In this document: positions 8,633-17,552 of the stretch, piece after piece
Position numbering within the stretch: position 1 is the first letter of the stretch
Layout of the letters: every line of letters begins with the position of its first letter
Source: Curtobacterium sp. TC1
Lineage (GTDB): Bacteria > Actinomycetota > Actinomycetes > Actinomycetales > Microbacteriaceae
Direction: 5' to 3'
Assembly (NCBI RefSeq): GCF_019844075.1
Contig: NZ_CP081964.1
Coordinates: forward strand, 3,658,001 to 3,722,000
DNA: 64,000 bases
Program-made: the position numbers and the translations under genes
Notes under the pieces: model-generated
The model's database searches: none
What the model was told of the DNA's origin: nothing
The model's input: the letters and a program-made list of their open reading frames with translations, nothing else

Positions 8633-10213
8633 TCACTCCCACTCGATCGTCCCCGGCGGCTTCGACGTGACGTCGAGCACGACCCGGTTGACGTCGGGCA
8701 CCTCGTTCGTGATGCGGTTCGAGATCTTCGCGAGCACGTCGTACGGCAGGCGCGTCCAGTCGGCGGTCATGGCGTCCTCCGACGAGACCGGACGGAGCAC
8801 GATCGGGTGCCCGTACGTGCGACCGTCACCCTGGACACCCACGGAGCGGACGTCGGCGAGCAGGACGACCGGGCACTGCCAGATCTCCCCGTCGAGGCCG
8901 GCCGCGGTGAGTTCCTCGCGCGCGATCTTGTCGGCCGCGCGGAGCAGCTCGAGCCGCTGCTTGTCGACCGAACCGACGATGCGGATGCCGAGCCCCGGTC
9001 CGGGGAACGGCTGGCGGCCGACGATGACCTCGGGCAGACCGAGCTCGCGACCGACGGCACGGACCTCGTCCTTGAAGAGCGCACGGAGCGGCTCGACGAG
9101 CTCGAAGGTCATGTCCTCGGGCAGGCCACCCACGTTGTGGTGCGACTTGATATTCGCGGTACCGGCTCCGCCGCCGGACTCGACGACGTCGGGGTAGAGC
9201 GTGCCCTGCACGAGGAACTTGACCTCAGCGTCAGAGTCGGAAGCCTGGGCCTCGAGCACCAGCGCCTCGGCCGCGGCCTCGAACGTCCGGATGAACTCGC
9301 GCCCGATGATCTTGCGCTTCTGCTCGGGGTCGCTGACGCCGGCGAGGGCGTCGAGGAACTGCTGCTCGGCGTCGATCGTGATGAGCCGGACCCCGGTGGA
9401 GGCGACGTAGTCCTCTTCCACCTGCTTGCGCTCGTCGGCGCGGAGCAGCCCGTGGTCGACGAAGACGCAGGTGAGCTGGTCTCCGACGGCCTTGTGCACG
9501 ATGGCTGCGGCGACGGCGGAGTCGACACCACCGGACAGGCCGGCGATGACGCGGTTCGACCCGACCTGGGCCTGGATCCGGGCGACCTGCTCGTCGATGA
9601 CGTTGCTCGAGTTCCAGTCACCGGGCAGCCCGGCGGCGCGGTGCAGGAAGTTCTCGAGGACGGCCTGGCCGTGCTCGGAGTGCTTCACCTCGGGGTGCCA
9701 CTGCACGCCGTAGAGCTTGCGCTCGTCGGAGGCGAAGGCGGCAACGGGGGTCGAGGCGCTCGATGCGAGGACCTCGAAGCCCTCGGGTGCCTTCGCCACG
9801 GAGTCGCCGTGCGACATCCACGTGACCTGGGACACGGGCTGCCCACCGAGCAGGACGCTGTCGGTCCCGCTGACGTCGACGGACGTGGCGCCGTACTCGC
9901 GCAGGCCGGTGTTCGCCACCTCGCCACCGAGGGCGGTCGCCATGGCCTGGAAGCCGTAGCAGATGCCGAGCACGGGGACACCGAGCTCGAGGATGTCGCC
10001 GTCGAGTGACGGGGCACCGTCCTCGTAGACGGACGACGGACCACCGGACAGCACGATGGCTGCCGGGTCCTTGGCGCGGATCTCGTCCGCGGTGATGTCG
10101 TGCGGGACGATCTCGCTGTAGACGTTCGCTTCACGGACCCGACGCGCGATGAGCTGCGCGTACTGGGCCCCGAAGTCGACGACCAGGACGGGACGCTGTT
10201 CGGTCTCGCTCAC
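8633..10213 (-). CDS. guaA: GMP synthase (glutamine-hydrolysing)
   Basis: Converts XMP, glutamine and ATP to GMP, the last step of de novo guanine nucleotide synthesis; 526 aa, a normal single-chain length. Seen: class I glutamine amidotransferase domain (residues 8-195) with the nucleophile Cys85 in LGICYGFQA and the later QWHPEV motif; the PP-loop ATP pyrophosphatase [11 protein letters not shown] near residue 227; and the C-terminal dimerisation domain with [10 protein letters not shown] and the end PPGTIEWE. The ATG at 10213 overlaps the DUF3817 stop by 4 bp. It is the last gene of the operon. guaB and guaB3 lie 6-12 kb away, so three guanine-pathway genes fall in this window. Confidence 0.97.
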   Translation of the reverse strand: MSETEQRPVLVVDFGAQYAQLIARRVREANVYSEIVPHDITADEIRAKDPAAIVLSGGPSSVYEDGAPSLDGDILELGVPVLGICYGFQAMATALGGEVANTGLREYGATSVDVSGTDSVLLGGQPVSQVTWMSHGDSVAKAPEGFEVLASSASTPVAAFASDERKLYGVQWHPEVKHSEHGQAVLENFLHRAAGLPGDWNSSNVIDEQVARIQAQVGSNRVIAGLSGGVDSAVAAAIVHKAVGDQLTCVFVDHGLLRADERKQVEEDYVASTGVRLITIDAEQQFLDALAGVSDPEQKRKIIGREFIRTFEAAAEALVLEAQASDSDAEVKFLVQGTLYPDVVESGGGAGTANIKSHHNVGGLPEDMTFELVEPLRALFKDEVRAVGRELGLPEVIVGRQPFPGPGLGIRIVGSVDKQRLELLRAADKIAREELTAAGLDGEIWQCPVVLLADVRSVGVQGDGRTYGHPIVLRPVSSEDAMTADWTRLPYDVLAKISNRITNEVPDVNRVVLDVTSKPPGTIEWE

Positions 10214-10656
10214 CGAGCGGCCTCCTTCTCACGCTGCTGGGCAGCGATCAGCTCGTGGTAGGTGTCCATGGCCTTCTGCTGCATGCGGTGTTCGACCACG
10301 AAGGACATGAACGGGATGATGCCACCGAGGGCGATGAGCAGGAAGCGGGAGGGCCTCCAGCGCATGATGCTCCACAGACGGAAGTCCGTGAAGAGGTAGA
10401 GGACGTACAGCCAGCCGTGCGCGATGAGGATCGCGATCGACAGGTTGAACGTGCCGGGTGCTTCGCCGGCCGTGCCGTTCGGCACGAAGAACGGGCCGTT
10501 GCCGAGCTGCATCTCGAGCTGGAGCGGCGTGTACTTGATGATGACCTCGATCACGAGGGCCAGCAGCAGCACACCGGTGATGTACGCGGAGACGCGGTAC
10601 CACTTCACCGCACCCGGGATCTTCGGGACGTCGCGGGTTCGGACGGTCAGGGCCAT
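10210..10656 (-). CDS. DUF3817 domain membrane protein
   Basis: A 148-residue protein of the DUF3817 (YdzA-like) family, function unknown. Seen: three to four hydrophobic helices, the conserved [15 protein letters not shown] and a cationic [14 protein letters not shown] segment, then EHRMQQKAM and a charged, coiled-coil-like C-terminus (about residues 122-148). The ATG at 10656 puts the start 10 bp after the SURF1 stop. Longer in-frame starts would run into SURF1. In many actinobacteria this family sits directly upstream of guaA, as here (4-bp overlap), but no functional link is established. Confidence 0.85.
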   Translation of the reverse strand: MALTVRTRDVPKIPGAVKWYRVSAYITGVLLLALVIEVIIKYTPLQLEMQLGNGPFFVPNGTAGEAPGTFNLSIAILIAHGWLYVLYLFTDFRLWSIMRWRPSRFLLIALGGIIPFMSFVVEHRMQQKAMDTYHELIAAQQREKEAAR

Positions 10657-10666
10657 GACGACCAGC

Positions 10667-11446
10667 CTACCGTCGGTCGGCGAGGGCCCCGTCGACGCTG
10701 AGGGCAGCCTCACGCCGCTCCTCTTCCTCGCGCTCCCAGGCGTCCTTCACGAACCGGTACCAGAGGAACACCGCGAAGCCGGCGAAGACGACCCACTCGA
10801 TCGCGTAGAACAGGTTCAGCCAGTCGAACTGGACCTCGCGCGACGGCGCGCGGTCGGCGATGGTGCCGAGGTCGGCGGCCTGCGCGGTGGCACCGTCGGC
10901 GACGACGTACCCGAGGTACATCCGGTCATCGAAGGCCTGCCACGTGTTCACGAAGCGCGCCGGTGCCACGGCGGAGTACTCCGCCTGCTTGTAGGTGTCC
11001 TGGTCGGGCGACTCGGCCGGGTAGTAGCGGCCCTGCACCGTGATCGTCTGTCCTTCCGCCAGGCGGTCACCACCGGCGACGGCGGCTGACCGCTGGTCGG
11101 ACCAGCCGATGACGACCGGGAGGCTCGCCCCACCATCCGAGTCCACCATGTGTCCCACGGTCTGGTACGTCCCACCCCCGGTGCGGCCGGTCAGGATCGT
11201 GGTGTCGCCGGCGACGAAGGTGCCGGTGACGGTGACCTTCTGGCCGGCGATGGTCTCGCTCGCGGGCTCTTCGGGAGCGGTGATCGCCTCGAGCGTCTTG
11301 CGGGTCTCGGTGGTCGCCGGCAGCGGTTTGCCGTTGGCGATGCTCCGCTCGAGCTGCCACTTGCCCAGCCCCGCGAACACCGCCGCCAGCACGAGCGCCA
11401 GCACCAGCAGCGCGATCCACCTCGGTCGTCGGGCAACGGCCCACAT
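10667..11446 (-). CDS. SURF1 family cytochrome c oxidase biogenesis protein
   Basis: A 259-residue membrane protein of the SURF1 family, which helps haem a insertion into or assembly of aa3-type cytochrome oxidase. Seen: a first transmembrane helix at about residues 10-27, the conserved GKWQLERSIANGK just after it, a large extracytoplasmic domain, and a second helix near 215-235 (LFYAIEWVVFAGFAVFLWYRF) with a charged cytoplasmic tail. This two-helix layout is the family norm. It sits 5 bp downstream of the antiporter gene and 10 bp upstream of DUF3817, so it is part of the same operon. No oxidase genes are in the window. Confidence 0.88.
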   Translation of the reverse strand: MWAVARRPRWIALLVLALVLAAVFAGLGKWQLERSIANGKPLPATTETRKTLEAITAPEEPASETIAGQKVTVTGTFVAGDTTILTGRTGGGTYQTVGHMVDSDGGASLPVVIGWSDQRSAAVAGGDRLAEGQTITVQGRYYPAESPDQDTYKQAEYSAVAPARFVNTWQAFDDRMYLGYVVADGATAQAADLGTIADRAPSREVQFDWLNLFYAIEWVVFAGFAVFLWYRFVKDAWEREEEERREAALSVDGALADRR

Positions 11447-11451
11447 CTGTA

Positions 11452-12903
11452 TCAGTACTCCGGATCGCGCTGTCGGACCGGACGCTCGGGGCGCTCGGTG
11501 GGGATCTCGACGGGCGACGTGACGGGTTCGTCGGTCGCCTCCGGGGACCCATTGTCCTGCTCGTCCCTGCCAGCGGCCTCCACGAGCGCGAACTCCTCCG
11601 CGAACTGGCGGTCCCGCTCGGCACGGCGGGCCGCGGCGGCGGACGCTGCTTCGTCCGCCTCGGCCTCGGCGGCCTCGGCGGCGGCAGCCGCGGCGACCGC
11701 ACGACGACCGCCGAGCCGCCCGCGCAGGCGGGCGAGGCGGGCGGGACGCACCACGAGGCGGCCGATCCGCTCCGAGTTCACCGCGAGCAGCGGCCCGAGG
11801 ATCGCCATGACGAGGACGTAGAGGCCCGCGAACGCGGTGATCCGCGCCTCCAGTCCGGCGGCAGCCGAGAGCGTCGCGAGGATCAGCGCGAATTCGCCAC
11901 GGTTCACCAGGATGACCGCGGTGTTGATCCCCTGCTGGACGTTGAAGCCGTTCATGCGCGCGACGATCTGCCCGGCGACCGCGTTCAGCACGACGGTCAT
12001 GCCGATCGCACCGAGGACCGGCCAGAGCACCTCGCCGAAGGTCGACAGGTCGAGACCGAGCCCGAAGTTCACGAAGAAGAACGCGGCGAAGACGTCACGC
12101 ATCGGCAGGGCGAGCTGTTCGATGCGGTCGCGGTACCGGGTGGCGCCGCAGAGCAGGCCGATGACGAAGGCGCCGATGGCGTCGGTCACGCCGAGCAGGT
12201 CGCCGATGCCGCCGAACATGACGGCGAGCCCGAAGAACAACACCGTGAACAGTTCGTCGTCACGCGTCGCGAAGATCTTCGACACCCACTTGCCGGCGAA
12301 CCGGGCGAGCGTGAACATCACGATCAGGAAGCCGAACGCGAGCGCGAGCTTGCCCACGACGGCCCAGGCGTTGGTGTCGCCGGACAGCACGACGGAGACG
12401 ATCGCCAGGTAGATGGCGATGAAGACGTCCTCGATGACCGTGACGCCCAGGATCATCGGGGTCTCGTCGTTCGCGAGCCGTCGCAGCTCGATGAGGAGCT
12501 TCGTCACGATCGCGCTCGACGACGTGGCCGTCATGCCGGCGATGATCAGGGCTTCTCGGGTGCCCCAGCCGAGCGAGAACCCGAAGGCGAAGCCGACACC
12601 CATGTTGATGACGACGTAGGTGCCGCCCGACACGAGGAGTTTGCCGGCGTTGCCGTAGAACTCCTCTTGGTCGAACTCCAACCCGAGGTTGAACAGCAAC
12701 AGGATCAGCCCGAACGTCGCGATGAGCTCGATCGTGTGCGACTCGACGTTCAGGCCGATCCACGGAGTGTGCGGGCTCGCGATGAGCCCGACGACCATGT
12801 AGATCGGGATCGCCGGCAGACCGATGGTCTTGCCGAGCCGCCCGAGCACGTAGGCGATGACGAACAGCACACCGATGGTGAGCAGTTCACCGCCCAGGTG
12901 CAT
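11452..12903 (-). CDS. CPA2-family cation:proton antiporter membrane subunit
   Basis: A 483-residue membrane transporter of the KefB/KhtU-like CPA2 family, expected to exchange K+ (or Na+) for H+. Seen: about 12 hydrophobic segments over residues 1-385, GLPAIPIYMVVGLIASPH, LLLFNLGLEFDQEEF, GMTATSSSAIVTKLL, and the ion-site helix DAIGAFVIGLLCGA. After residue 400 the tail is an Ala/Glu/Arg-rich probable coiled coil instead of the fused RCK (TrkA-N) domain of KefB. The regulatory RCK_C domain is instead a separate protein encoded immediately upstream (3-bp gap), as in KhtTU and CpaA-type two-gene systems. Confidence 0.9.
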   Translation of the reverse strand: MHLGGELLTIGVLFVIAYVLGRLGKTIGLPAIPIYMVVGLIASPHTPWIGLNVESHTIELIATFGLILLLFNLGLEFDQEEFYGNAGKLLVSGGTYVVINMGVGFAFGFSLGWGTREALIIAGMTATSSSAIVTKLLIELRRLANDETPMILGVTVIEDVFIAIYLAIVSVVLSGDTNAWAVVGKLALAFGFLIVMFTLARFAGKWVSKIFATRDDELFTVLFFGLAVMFGGIGDLLGVTDAIGAFVIGLLCGATRYRDRIEQLALPMRDVFAAFFFVNFGLGLDLSTFGEVLWPVLGAIGMTVVLNAVAGQIVARMNGFNVQQGINTAVILVNRGEFALILATLSAAAGLEARITAFAGLYVLVMAILGPLLAVNSERIGRLVVRPARLARLRGRLGGRRAVAAAAAAEAAEAEADEAASAAAARRAERDRQFAEEFALVEAAGRDEQDNGSPEATDEPVTSPVEIPTERPERPVRQRDPEY

Positions 12904-12906
12904 GCC

Positions 12907-13437
12907 CTAGCTCTTCCGCGGGGCCTCGGCCGATGCGGCCGCAAGCTCTCCGCTGCGGTAGAAGGAGAAGGCCTTGGCGACCTTCTCGGGGGAGCCGGCG
13001 ACGACGATGGTGTCCCCGGGGAACACGACGAAGTCCGGCGAGGGTGCCGGGTTGGCGCTGTCGCCACGGACGACGGCCACGACGGTCAGGCCGATGAAGC
13101 CGGAGTCGTGCAGGTCGCCGAGGGGCTTGCCGGCGATCGCGTCGTCGTAGTCGACCGAGAACCAGTCGATGGACAGGCCGGGGATCTCGTCGAGCTTGTC
13201 GAGGCCCTCGGTGATCCGGGTGCCGCCCAGGAGTTCGGCGAGGGTGTGCGCCTCGTCCTCGCTGAGGCGCAGCGAGACCTTCTCGGACTTGTCCGCGCCG
13301 TCGGAGACGTCGGCGAACGAGATGAGGTCGGAGTGACCCGACCGGTGCGTGATGACACCGCACTTGCCACCGTCGTCGGTGTAGAAGCTGTGCAGCACGC
13401 CGACTCCGGGGAGTTTGACGCGATGGACGTCGACCAT
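12907..13437 (-). CDS. RCK_C (TrkA C-terminal) regulatory subunit of the antiporter
   Basis: A 176-residue cytosolic protein resembling KhtT: an N-terminal domain (residues 1-85) and a C-terminal TrkA_C/RCK_C domain (about 90-165) containing DWFSVDYDDAIAGKPLGDL and FPGDTIVVAGSPEKV. In known systems this subunit gates the partner antiporter and may bind c-di-AMP or another ligand; the ligand here is unknown. I chose the ATG at 13437 because AAGGGAG lies 7-13 bases upstream. An ATG at 13464 is possible but lacks such a site. It is the first gene of the operon running to guaA. Confidence 0.85.
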   Translation of the reverse strand: MVDVHRVKLPGVGVLHSFYTDDGGKCGVITHRSGHSDLISFADVSDGADKSEKVSLRLSEDEAHTLAELLGGTRITEGLDKLDEIPGLSIDWFSVDYDDAIAGKPLGDLHDSGFIGLTVVAVVRGDSANPAPSPDFVVFPGDTIVVAGSPEKVAKAFSFYRSGELAAASAEAPRKS

Positions 13438-13512
13438 GATGGCTCCCTTTTCGAGTACTCCCATGCTAACCACCGCACGGCCCGGCGCATTCCGGTCGCT
13501 ACTGTTCTGTGG

Positions 13513-14013
13513 ATGGGGAACACTCGGATCGTCGTCGGGGTCGTCGGGACGCTGGTCGTCGCGCTGTACGCGGGGTTGCTGGCGCTCAACGCGCTCGTGC
13601 TCGATCCGCTCGGCGCGGTGCCCAGGCAGTCGCTCGGTGCGATCTACGGCCACCTCGACGCGCAGGGGTACCAGGTGCGGACCGACGTCGTGGCGGTGCT
13701 CGTCATCGCGGCAGTCGGCATCGCGTTGGCGGTCACCGTCCTGATCGTGACGCTGGTCCGGCGGACGACGGCGCACGTCGCCGCCGCCTGGCTGCTGGCG
13801 ATCGTGGCCGCCGGCGCCGTCCAGGTGTTCGGTTCCGGGTTCCAGCTCGGGATGGACGTGGCCGACGGCTACGGCATCGGCGGCGAGGACCACACCATCT
13901 GGGCCGGTGTCCTCTACAGCACCAGCCTCGTGGCTCTGGTCGCGATCCCGGTCGTGCTCGTCGTCGGCGAGCGACGCCGTGGTCGCACCGTGGCGGGGAC
14001 GCTGGCCGCCTGA
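13513..14013 (+). CDS. Small four-helix membrane protein, unknown function
   Basis: A 166-residue protein I do not recognise. Seen: four hydrophobic segments (about residues 5-28, 56-80, 88-108 and 130-152), a polar extracytoplasmic loop with VPRQSLGAIYGHLDAQGYQ, and an Arg-rich C-terminal end. It is transcribed divergently from the antiporter operon (75-bp gap) and converges on glpD with only 7 bp between stops. Codon use and GC match its neighbours. Start by position and hydrophobic onset; no strong ribosome site is visible. Confidence 0.6.
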   Translation: MGNTRIVVGVVGTLVVALYAGLLALNALVLDPLGAVPRQSLGAIYGHLDAQGYQVRTDVVAVLVIAAVGIALAVTVLIVTLVRRTTAHVAAAWLLAIVAAGAVQVFGSGFQLGMDVADGYGIGGEDHTIWAGVLYSTSLVALVAIPVVLVVGERRRGRTVAGTLAA

Positions 14014-14020
14014 CGGGTCG

Positions 14021-15907
14021 CTACTCCGGCTCGCTCGTCTTCTCCCCCACCACCTGCTCGTCCGACGCCTTCGCGCCCTCCGCGCCGCTGCTGCGGCCGC
14101 CACCCACGACGACGTCGTCCTCGTCGAAGCCGAACGCGATGTCCGGCGCCTCGAGCCGCACGCGGTCGGCGCTCTCGTCGTCGGGCTGCAGCTGCGACTC
14201 GCGTTCCGCAGCCACGCGCTTCAGGTAGTTCGACACCTCGTGCTCGGTCGTCTCCTGGTCCCAGCCGAGCACGTCGGCCATGAGCTTCGCGGCGACCGGG
14301 GCCGCCGACTCACCGCGGTCCCAGGCCTCGATCGAGATGCGGGTGCGGCGGGCGAGGACGTCCTCCAGGTGCAGGGCCCCCTCGTGCGAGGCGGCGTACA
14401 CGACCTCGGCACCGATGTAGTCGTCGGCGCCCGGCAGCGGCTCGGCCAGGGTCGGGTCCTGCTCGACGAGCTGCAGCACCTCGGTGGCCAGGGTGCCGTA
14501 GCGGTTCAGCAGGTGCTCGATGCGGACCTTGTGCACGTTGAAGCTGCGGGCGGTCCGTGCGCGACGGTTCCACGCGGCCGGGTACCCCTCGGCCCCGAGC
14601 AGTGGGATGTCCTCGGTCGTCGACGCCGGGATCTTGCCGTCCATCGCGGCGACGGCCTCGTCGATTGCGTCCTTCCCCATCACCCGGTAGGTCGTCCACT
14701 TGCCGCCGGCGACGACGACGAGCCCGGGCACGGTGTGCGCCACGACGTGCTCGCGGCTGAGCTTCGAGGTCTGGTCGGACTCCCCCGCCAGCAACGGCCG
14801 GAGGCCCGCGTAGACACCCTCGACGTCCTCGCGGGTGAGCGGGACGCGGAGCACCTTGTTGACGTGCTCGAGGATGTAGTCGATGTCCGCAGCGGTCGCC
14901 GCCGGGTGCGCCTTGTCGAGGTACCAGTCGGTGTCGGTCGTGCCGACCAGCCAGTGCCGGCCCCACGGGATCACGAACAGCACGCTCTTCTCGGTGCGCA
15001 GGATCATGCCCATGTTCGACTGGAACCGGTCGCGCGGGATGACCAGGTGCACGCCCTTCGACGCCCGCACCTTGAACTGCCCGCGGGTACCGATCATCGC
15101 CTGCGTGTCGTCCGTCCAGACACCCGTGGCGTTCACGACCTGCTTCGCGCGGATCTCGAACCGCTCCCCGGTCTGGATGTCGTGGGCCTGCGCGCCGACG
15201 ACGCGCTCCCCCACCTTGATGAAGCCCTCGATCCGGATCCGGCTCGCGGCATGGGCACCGTAGGACACCGCGGTGCGGACGAGCGAGGCCACGTAGCGGG
15301 CGTCGTCGACCTGGGCGTCGTAGTAGGTCATGCCGCCGACGAAGGCGTCCTTCTTGAGCGACGGCATCGAGCGGAGCACCTGCGTGCGGCTGAGGTGCCG
15401 GTGGTGCGGGACCCCGGGCGGGCGTCCACCGGACCAGCTGAAGGCGTCGTACATCGCCATGCCGATGCCGATGTAGAACCGCTCCCACACGCGGTGGTTG
15501 AGCGGGTACAGGAAGCGCACCGGCTTCACCAGGTGCGGGGCGATCCGCTGCAGCAGCAGCCCGCGTTCGATGAGGGCCTCGCGCACGAGCCCGAAGTTCA
15601 GCTGCTCCAGGTAGCGGATGCCGCCGTGCACGAGCTTCGACGAACGGCTCGACGTGCCGGAACCCCAGTCGCGGGCCTCGACGATGCCGACGGTCAGACC
15701 GCGGGTGACGGCGTCGAGCGCACTGCCCGCACCGACGATGCCGCCGCCCACGACCAGGACGTCGAGCTCCTTCGTCTTGAGGGTCTCGATCGCGGCCGCG
15801 CGTTCGTCGGGGCCGAGCTTGGCCGCGGGGTCGAACCCCGCTCCTGGCACGACGTCGCCAGGACGTCCGGCCGAACTGGTCTGCTTCGTGGTGCTGGACT
15901 TCGCCAT
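14021..15907 (-). CDS. glpD: Aerobic glycerol-3-phosphate dehydrogenase
   Basis: FAD enzyme that oxidises sn-glycerol-3-phosphate to dihydroxyacetone phosphate and passes electrons to quinone at the membrane; 628 aa. Seen: the dinucleotide motif VVGGGIVGAG at residues 52-61, ARDWGSGTSSRSSKLVHGGIRYL, HLVIPRDRF, and GTTDTDW, followed by the DAO C-terminal domain. The first 40 residues form a Ser/Thr/Gly-rich extension and the last 30 are acidic and low-complexity, longer than E. coli GlpD. No glpF or glpK is adjacent. The gene begins 65 bp after the guaB3 stop on the same strand. Confidence 0.93.
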   Translation of the reverse strand: MAKSSTTKQTSSAGRPGDVVPGAGFDPAAKLGPDERAAAIETLKTKELDVLVVGGGIVGAGSALDAVTRGLTVGIVEARDWGSGTSSRSSKLVHGGIRYLEQLNFGLVREALIERGLLLQRIAPHLVKPVRFLYPLNHRVWERFYIGIGMAMYDAFSWSGGRPPGVPHHRHLSRTQVLRSMPSLKKDAFVGGMTYYDAQVDDARYVASLVRTAVSYGAHAASRIRIEGFIKVGERVVGAQAHDIQTGERFEIRAKQVVNATGVWTDDTQAMIGTRGQFKVRASKGVHLVIPRDRFQSNMGMILRTEKSVLFVIPWGRHWLVGTTDTDWYLDKAHPAATAADIDYILEHVNKVLRVPLTREDVEGVYAGLRPLLAGESDQTSKLSREHVVAHTVPGLVVVAGGKWTTYRVMGKDAIDEAVAAMDGKIPASTTEDIPLLGAEGYPAAWNRRARTARSFNVHKVRIEHLLNRYGTLATEVLQLVEQDPTLAEPLPGADDYIGAEVVYAASHEGALHLEDVLARRTRISIEAWDRGESAAPVAAKLMADVLGWDQETTEHEVSNYLKRVAAERESQLQPDDESADRVRLEAPDIAFGFDEDDVVVGGGRSSGAEGAKASDEQVVGEKTSEPE

Positions 15908-15972
15908 CGTCGCCTCCGGGTCACGGTCGGCGCCGAGGCGTCACCCGCGTCGGTGCACGGGTGCCACCAGGA

Positions 15973-17091
15973 TCACTGGTGGTACGGCGCCACGACCACT
16001 TCTACTCGCTGGAACTCCTTGGCGTCGGAGTATCCGGTCGTCGCCATCGATCGGCGCAGCGCACCGACGAGGTTGGCACGGCCGTCGTGGGTCGGCGTCG
16101 GACCGTTCAGCACGTTCTCGAGCGGGGCGATCGTGCCCACCTCGACCCGACGACCTCGGGGCAGCTCCGGGTGGTGCGCCTCGGCACCCCAGTGGAAGCC
16201 GCCGCCGGGCGCCTCGGTGGCACGGGCGAGCGCGGTGCCGAGCATGACGGCGTCGGCGCCGACCGCGATCGCCTTGACGATGTCGCCGGCGGTGTCGAGA
16301 CCGCCGTCGGCGATGACGTGCACGTAGCGGCCGCCCGACTCGTCCAGGTAGTCACGACGGGCGCCGGCGACGTCGGCGACCGCGGTGGCCATCGGCGCGT
16401 GGATGCCGAGCGCGGCGCGCGTGGTCGACGCAGCGCCGCCGCCGAACCCGACGAGGACACCGGCGGCACCGGTGCGCATCAGGTGCAGCGCCGACGTGTA
16501 GGTCGAGGCACCGCCCACGATCACCGGGACGTCGAGCTCGTAGATGAACTTCTTGAGGTTGAGGGGCTCTTCGTTCTGCGACACGTGCTCGGCCGAGACC
16601 GTCGTGCCGCGGATGACGAACAGGTCGACACCGGCGTCGACGACCGTCTTCGAGAACTCCTGCGTGCGCTGCGGGCTGAGCGAGCCGGCGACCGGGACCC
16701 CGGCGGCACGGATCTCGGCCAAGCGGGCGGTGATCAGCTCCGGCTTGATCGGCTCGGAGTAGATCTCCTGCATGCGCTTCGTGACGTTGCCGTCGGTGAG
16801 CGACTTGATCTCGTCGTAGTAGGGCGTCGGGTCCTCGTACCGGGTCCACAGCCCCTCGAGGTCGAGGACGCCCAGGATGCCGAGCTTGCCCATCTGGATG
16901 ACCGTGGCCGGCGAGGACACGGAGTCCATCGGCGCGGAGAGGATCGGCGACGCGAAGGTGAACGCGTCGATCGACCACTGCACGCTGACGTCGCGCGGGT
17001 CACGCGTCCGCCTGGAGGGGACCACTGCGATGTCGTCGAACGCGTACGCCCGACGTCCGCGCTTGCCTGCACCGATCTCGACTTCGCTCAC
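15973..17091 (-). CDS. guaB3: GuaB3 family IMP dehydrogenase-related protein
   Basis: A 372-residue TIM-barrel protein of the GuaB3 subfamily found in actinobacteria and cyanobacteria. It lacks the CBS pair present in GuaB. Seen: N-terminal KRGRRAYAFDDIAVVPSRRTRD, SPILSAPMDSV, and VHVIADGGLDTAGDIVKAI (phosphate site). At the place where GuaB has GPGSICTTR, this protein reads GGGAASTTR, so the catalytic Cys is Ser. IMPDH chemistry is therefore unlikely; some GuaB3 proteins have been reported to act as GMP reductases, but that activity also normally needs the Cys. Precise function is uncertain; family assignment is firm. Confidence 0.9.
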   Translation of the reverse strand: MSEVEIGAGKRGRRAYAFDDIAVVPSRRTRDPRDVSVQWSIDAFTFASPILSAPMDSVSSPATVIQMGKLGILGVLDLEGLWTRYEDPTPYYDEIKSLTDGNVTKRMQEIYSEPIKPELITARLAEIRAAGVPVAGSLSPQRTQEFSKTVVDAGVDLFVIRGTTVSAEHVSQNEEPLNLKKFIYELDVPVIVGGASTYTSALHLMRTGAAGVLVGFGGGAASTTRAALGIHAPMATAVADVAGARRDYLDESGGRYVHVIADGGLDTAGDIVKAIAVGADAVMLGTALARATEAPGGGFHWGAEAHHPELPRGRRVEVGTIAPLENVLNGPTPTHDGRANLVGALRRSMATTGYSDAKEFQRVEVVVAPYHQ

Positions 17092-17143
17092 CCGGCAAGC
17101 CTACCGGGCGGGTCCGGGGGCGTGCACGGACCGGACGGTGCGG

Positions 17144-17311
17144 TCAGCGCTGGCGGCGCGGGGTCCGGCGGCGCTTCCGGAGCGCACGCAGCACGAGACC
17201 GAGCAGCAGCGCGAGCACCACGAGCACCACCAGGAGCGCGGCCGCCACCTTCACGAGCAGCGCCGCCCCGACGAACAGCGCGATGAAGACCACCCACACC
17301 AGGGCGTCCAT
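17144..17311 (-). CDS. Small (55 aa) membrane protein
   Basis: A 55-residue reading frame: MDALVWVVFIALFVG, then continuous hydrophobic residues to about position 41, then an Arg/Lys-rich tail (RALRKRRRTPRRQR). This is a plausible one- or two-helix membrane peptide with a cytoplasmic basic end. It lies 52 bp upstream of guaB3 on the same strand. I do not recognise a family. The strongly biased hydrophobic composition ending in a basic tail argues for a real gene, but it is short and GC-rich, so chance cannot be excluded. Confidence 0.45.
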   Translation of the reverse strand: MDALVWVVFIALFVGAALLVKVAAALLVVLVVLALLLGLVLRALRKRRRTPRRQR

Positions 17312-17396
17312 CGCACCCGCCGACAGTCTCTGCACCTGCGGAACGATACCGACCCGGCGAACGCGGGGCGGGCCTCCCGTCCGGTCCGGACCCGGC

Positions 17397-17447
17397 CACG
17401 CACCGTCGCGAGCCGACGGGGCCCCACGCACCGTCGCGAGCCGACGG
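17397..17447. repeat. Two tandem copies of a 23-bp sequence
   Basis: CACGCACCGTCGCGAGCC plus GACGG occurs at 17397-17419 and again at 17425-17447, a 28-bp period. It lies in the 241-bp gap between the small membrane protein and livF, upstream of one and downstream of the other. Apart from this and a CGGGCCTCCCGTCCG repeat at 17369, I see no further structure in the gap. Confidence 0.8.
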
Positions 17448-17552
17448 AACCCCACGTGCAGGAGCGGGGCCGTGCGGCGCGAAGCGACCACGCACGGCCC
17501 CACCCGTCGCGGATACCACCCCCACAGCGGCACCCGCAGTCGACACAGCGCG

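Noticed and set aside
15964..15982. Hairpin CCACCAG/CTGGTGG at the guaB3 end as a terminator
   Set aside because: It is short and overlaps the stop codon; it may be chance.
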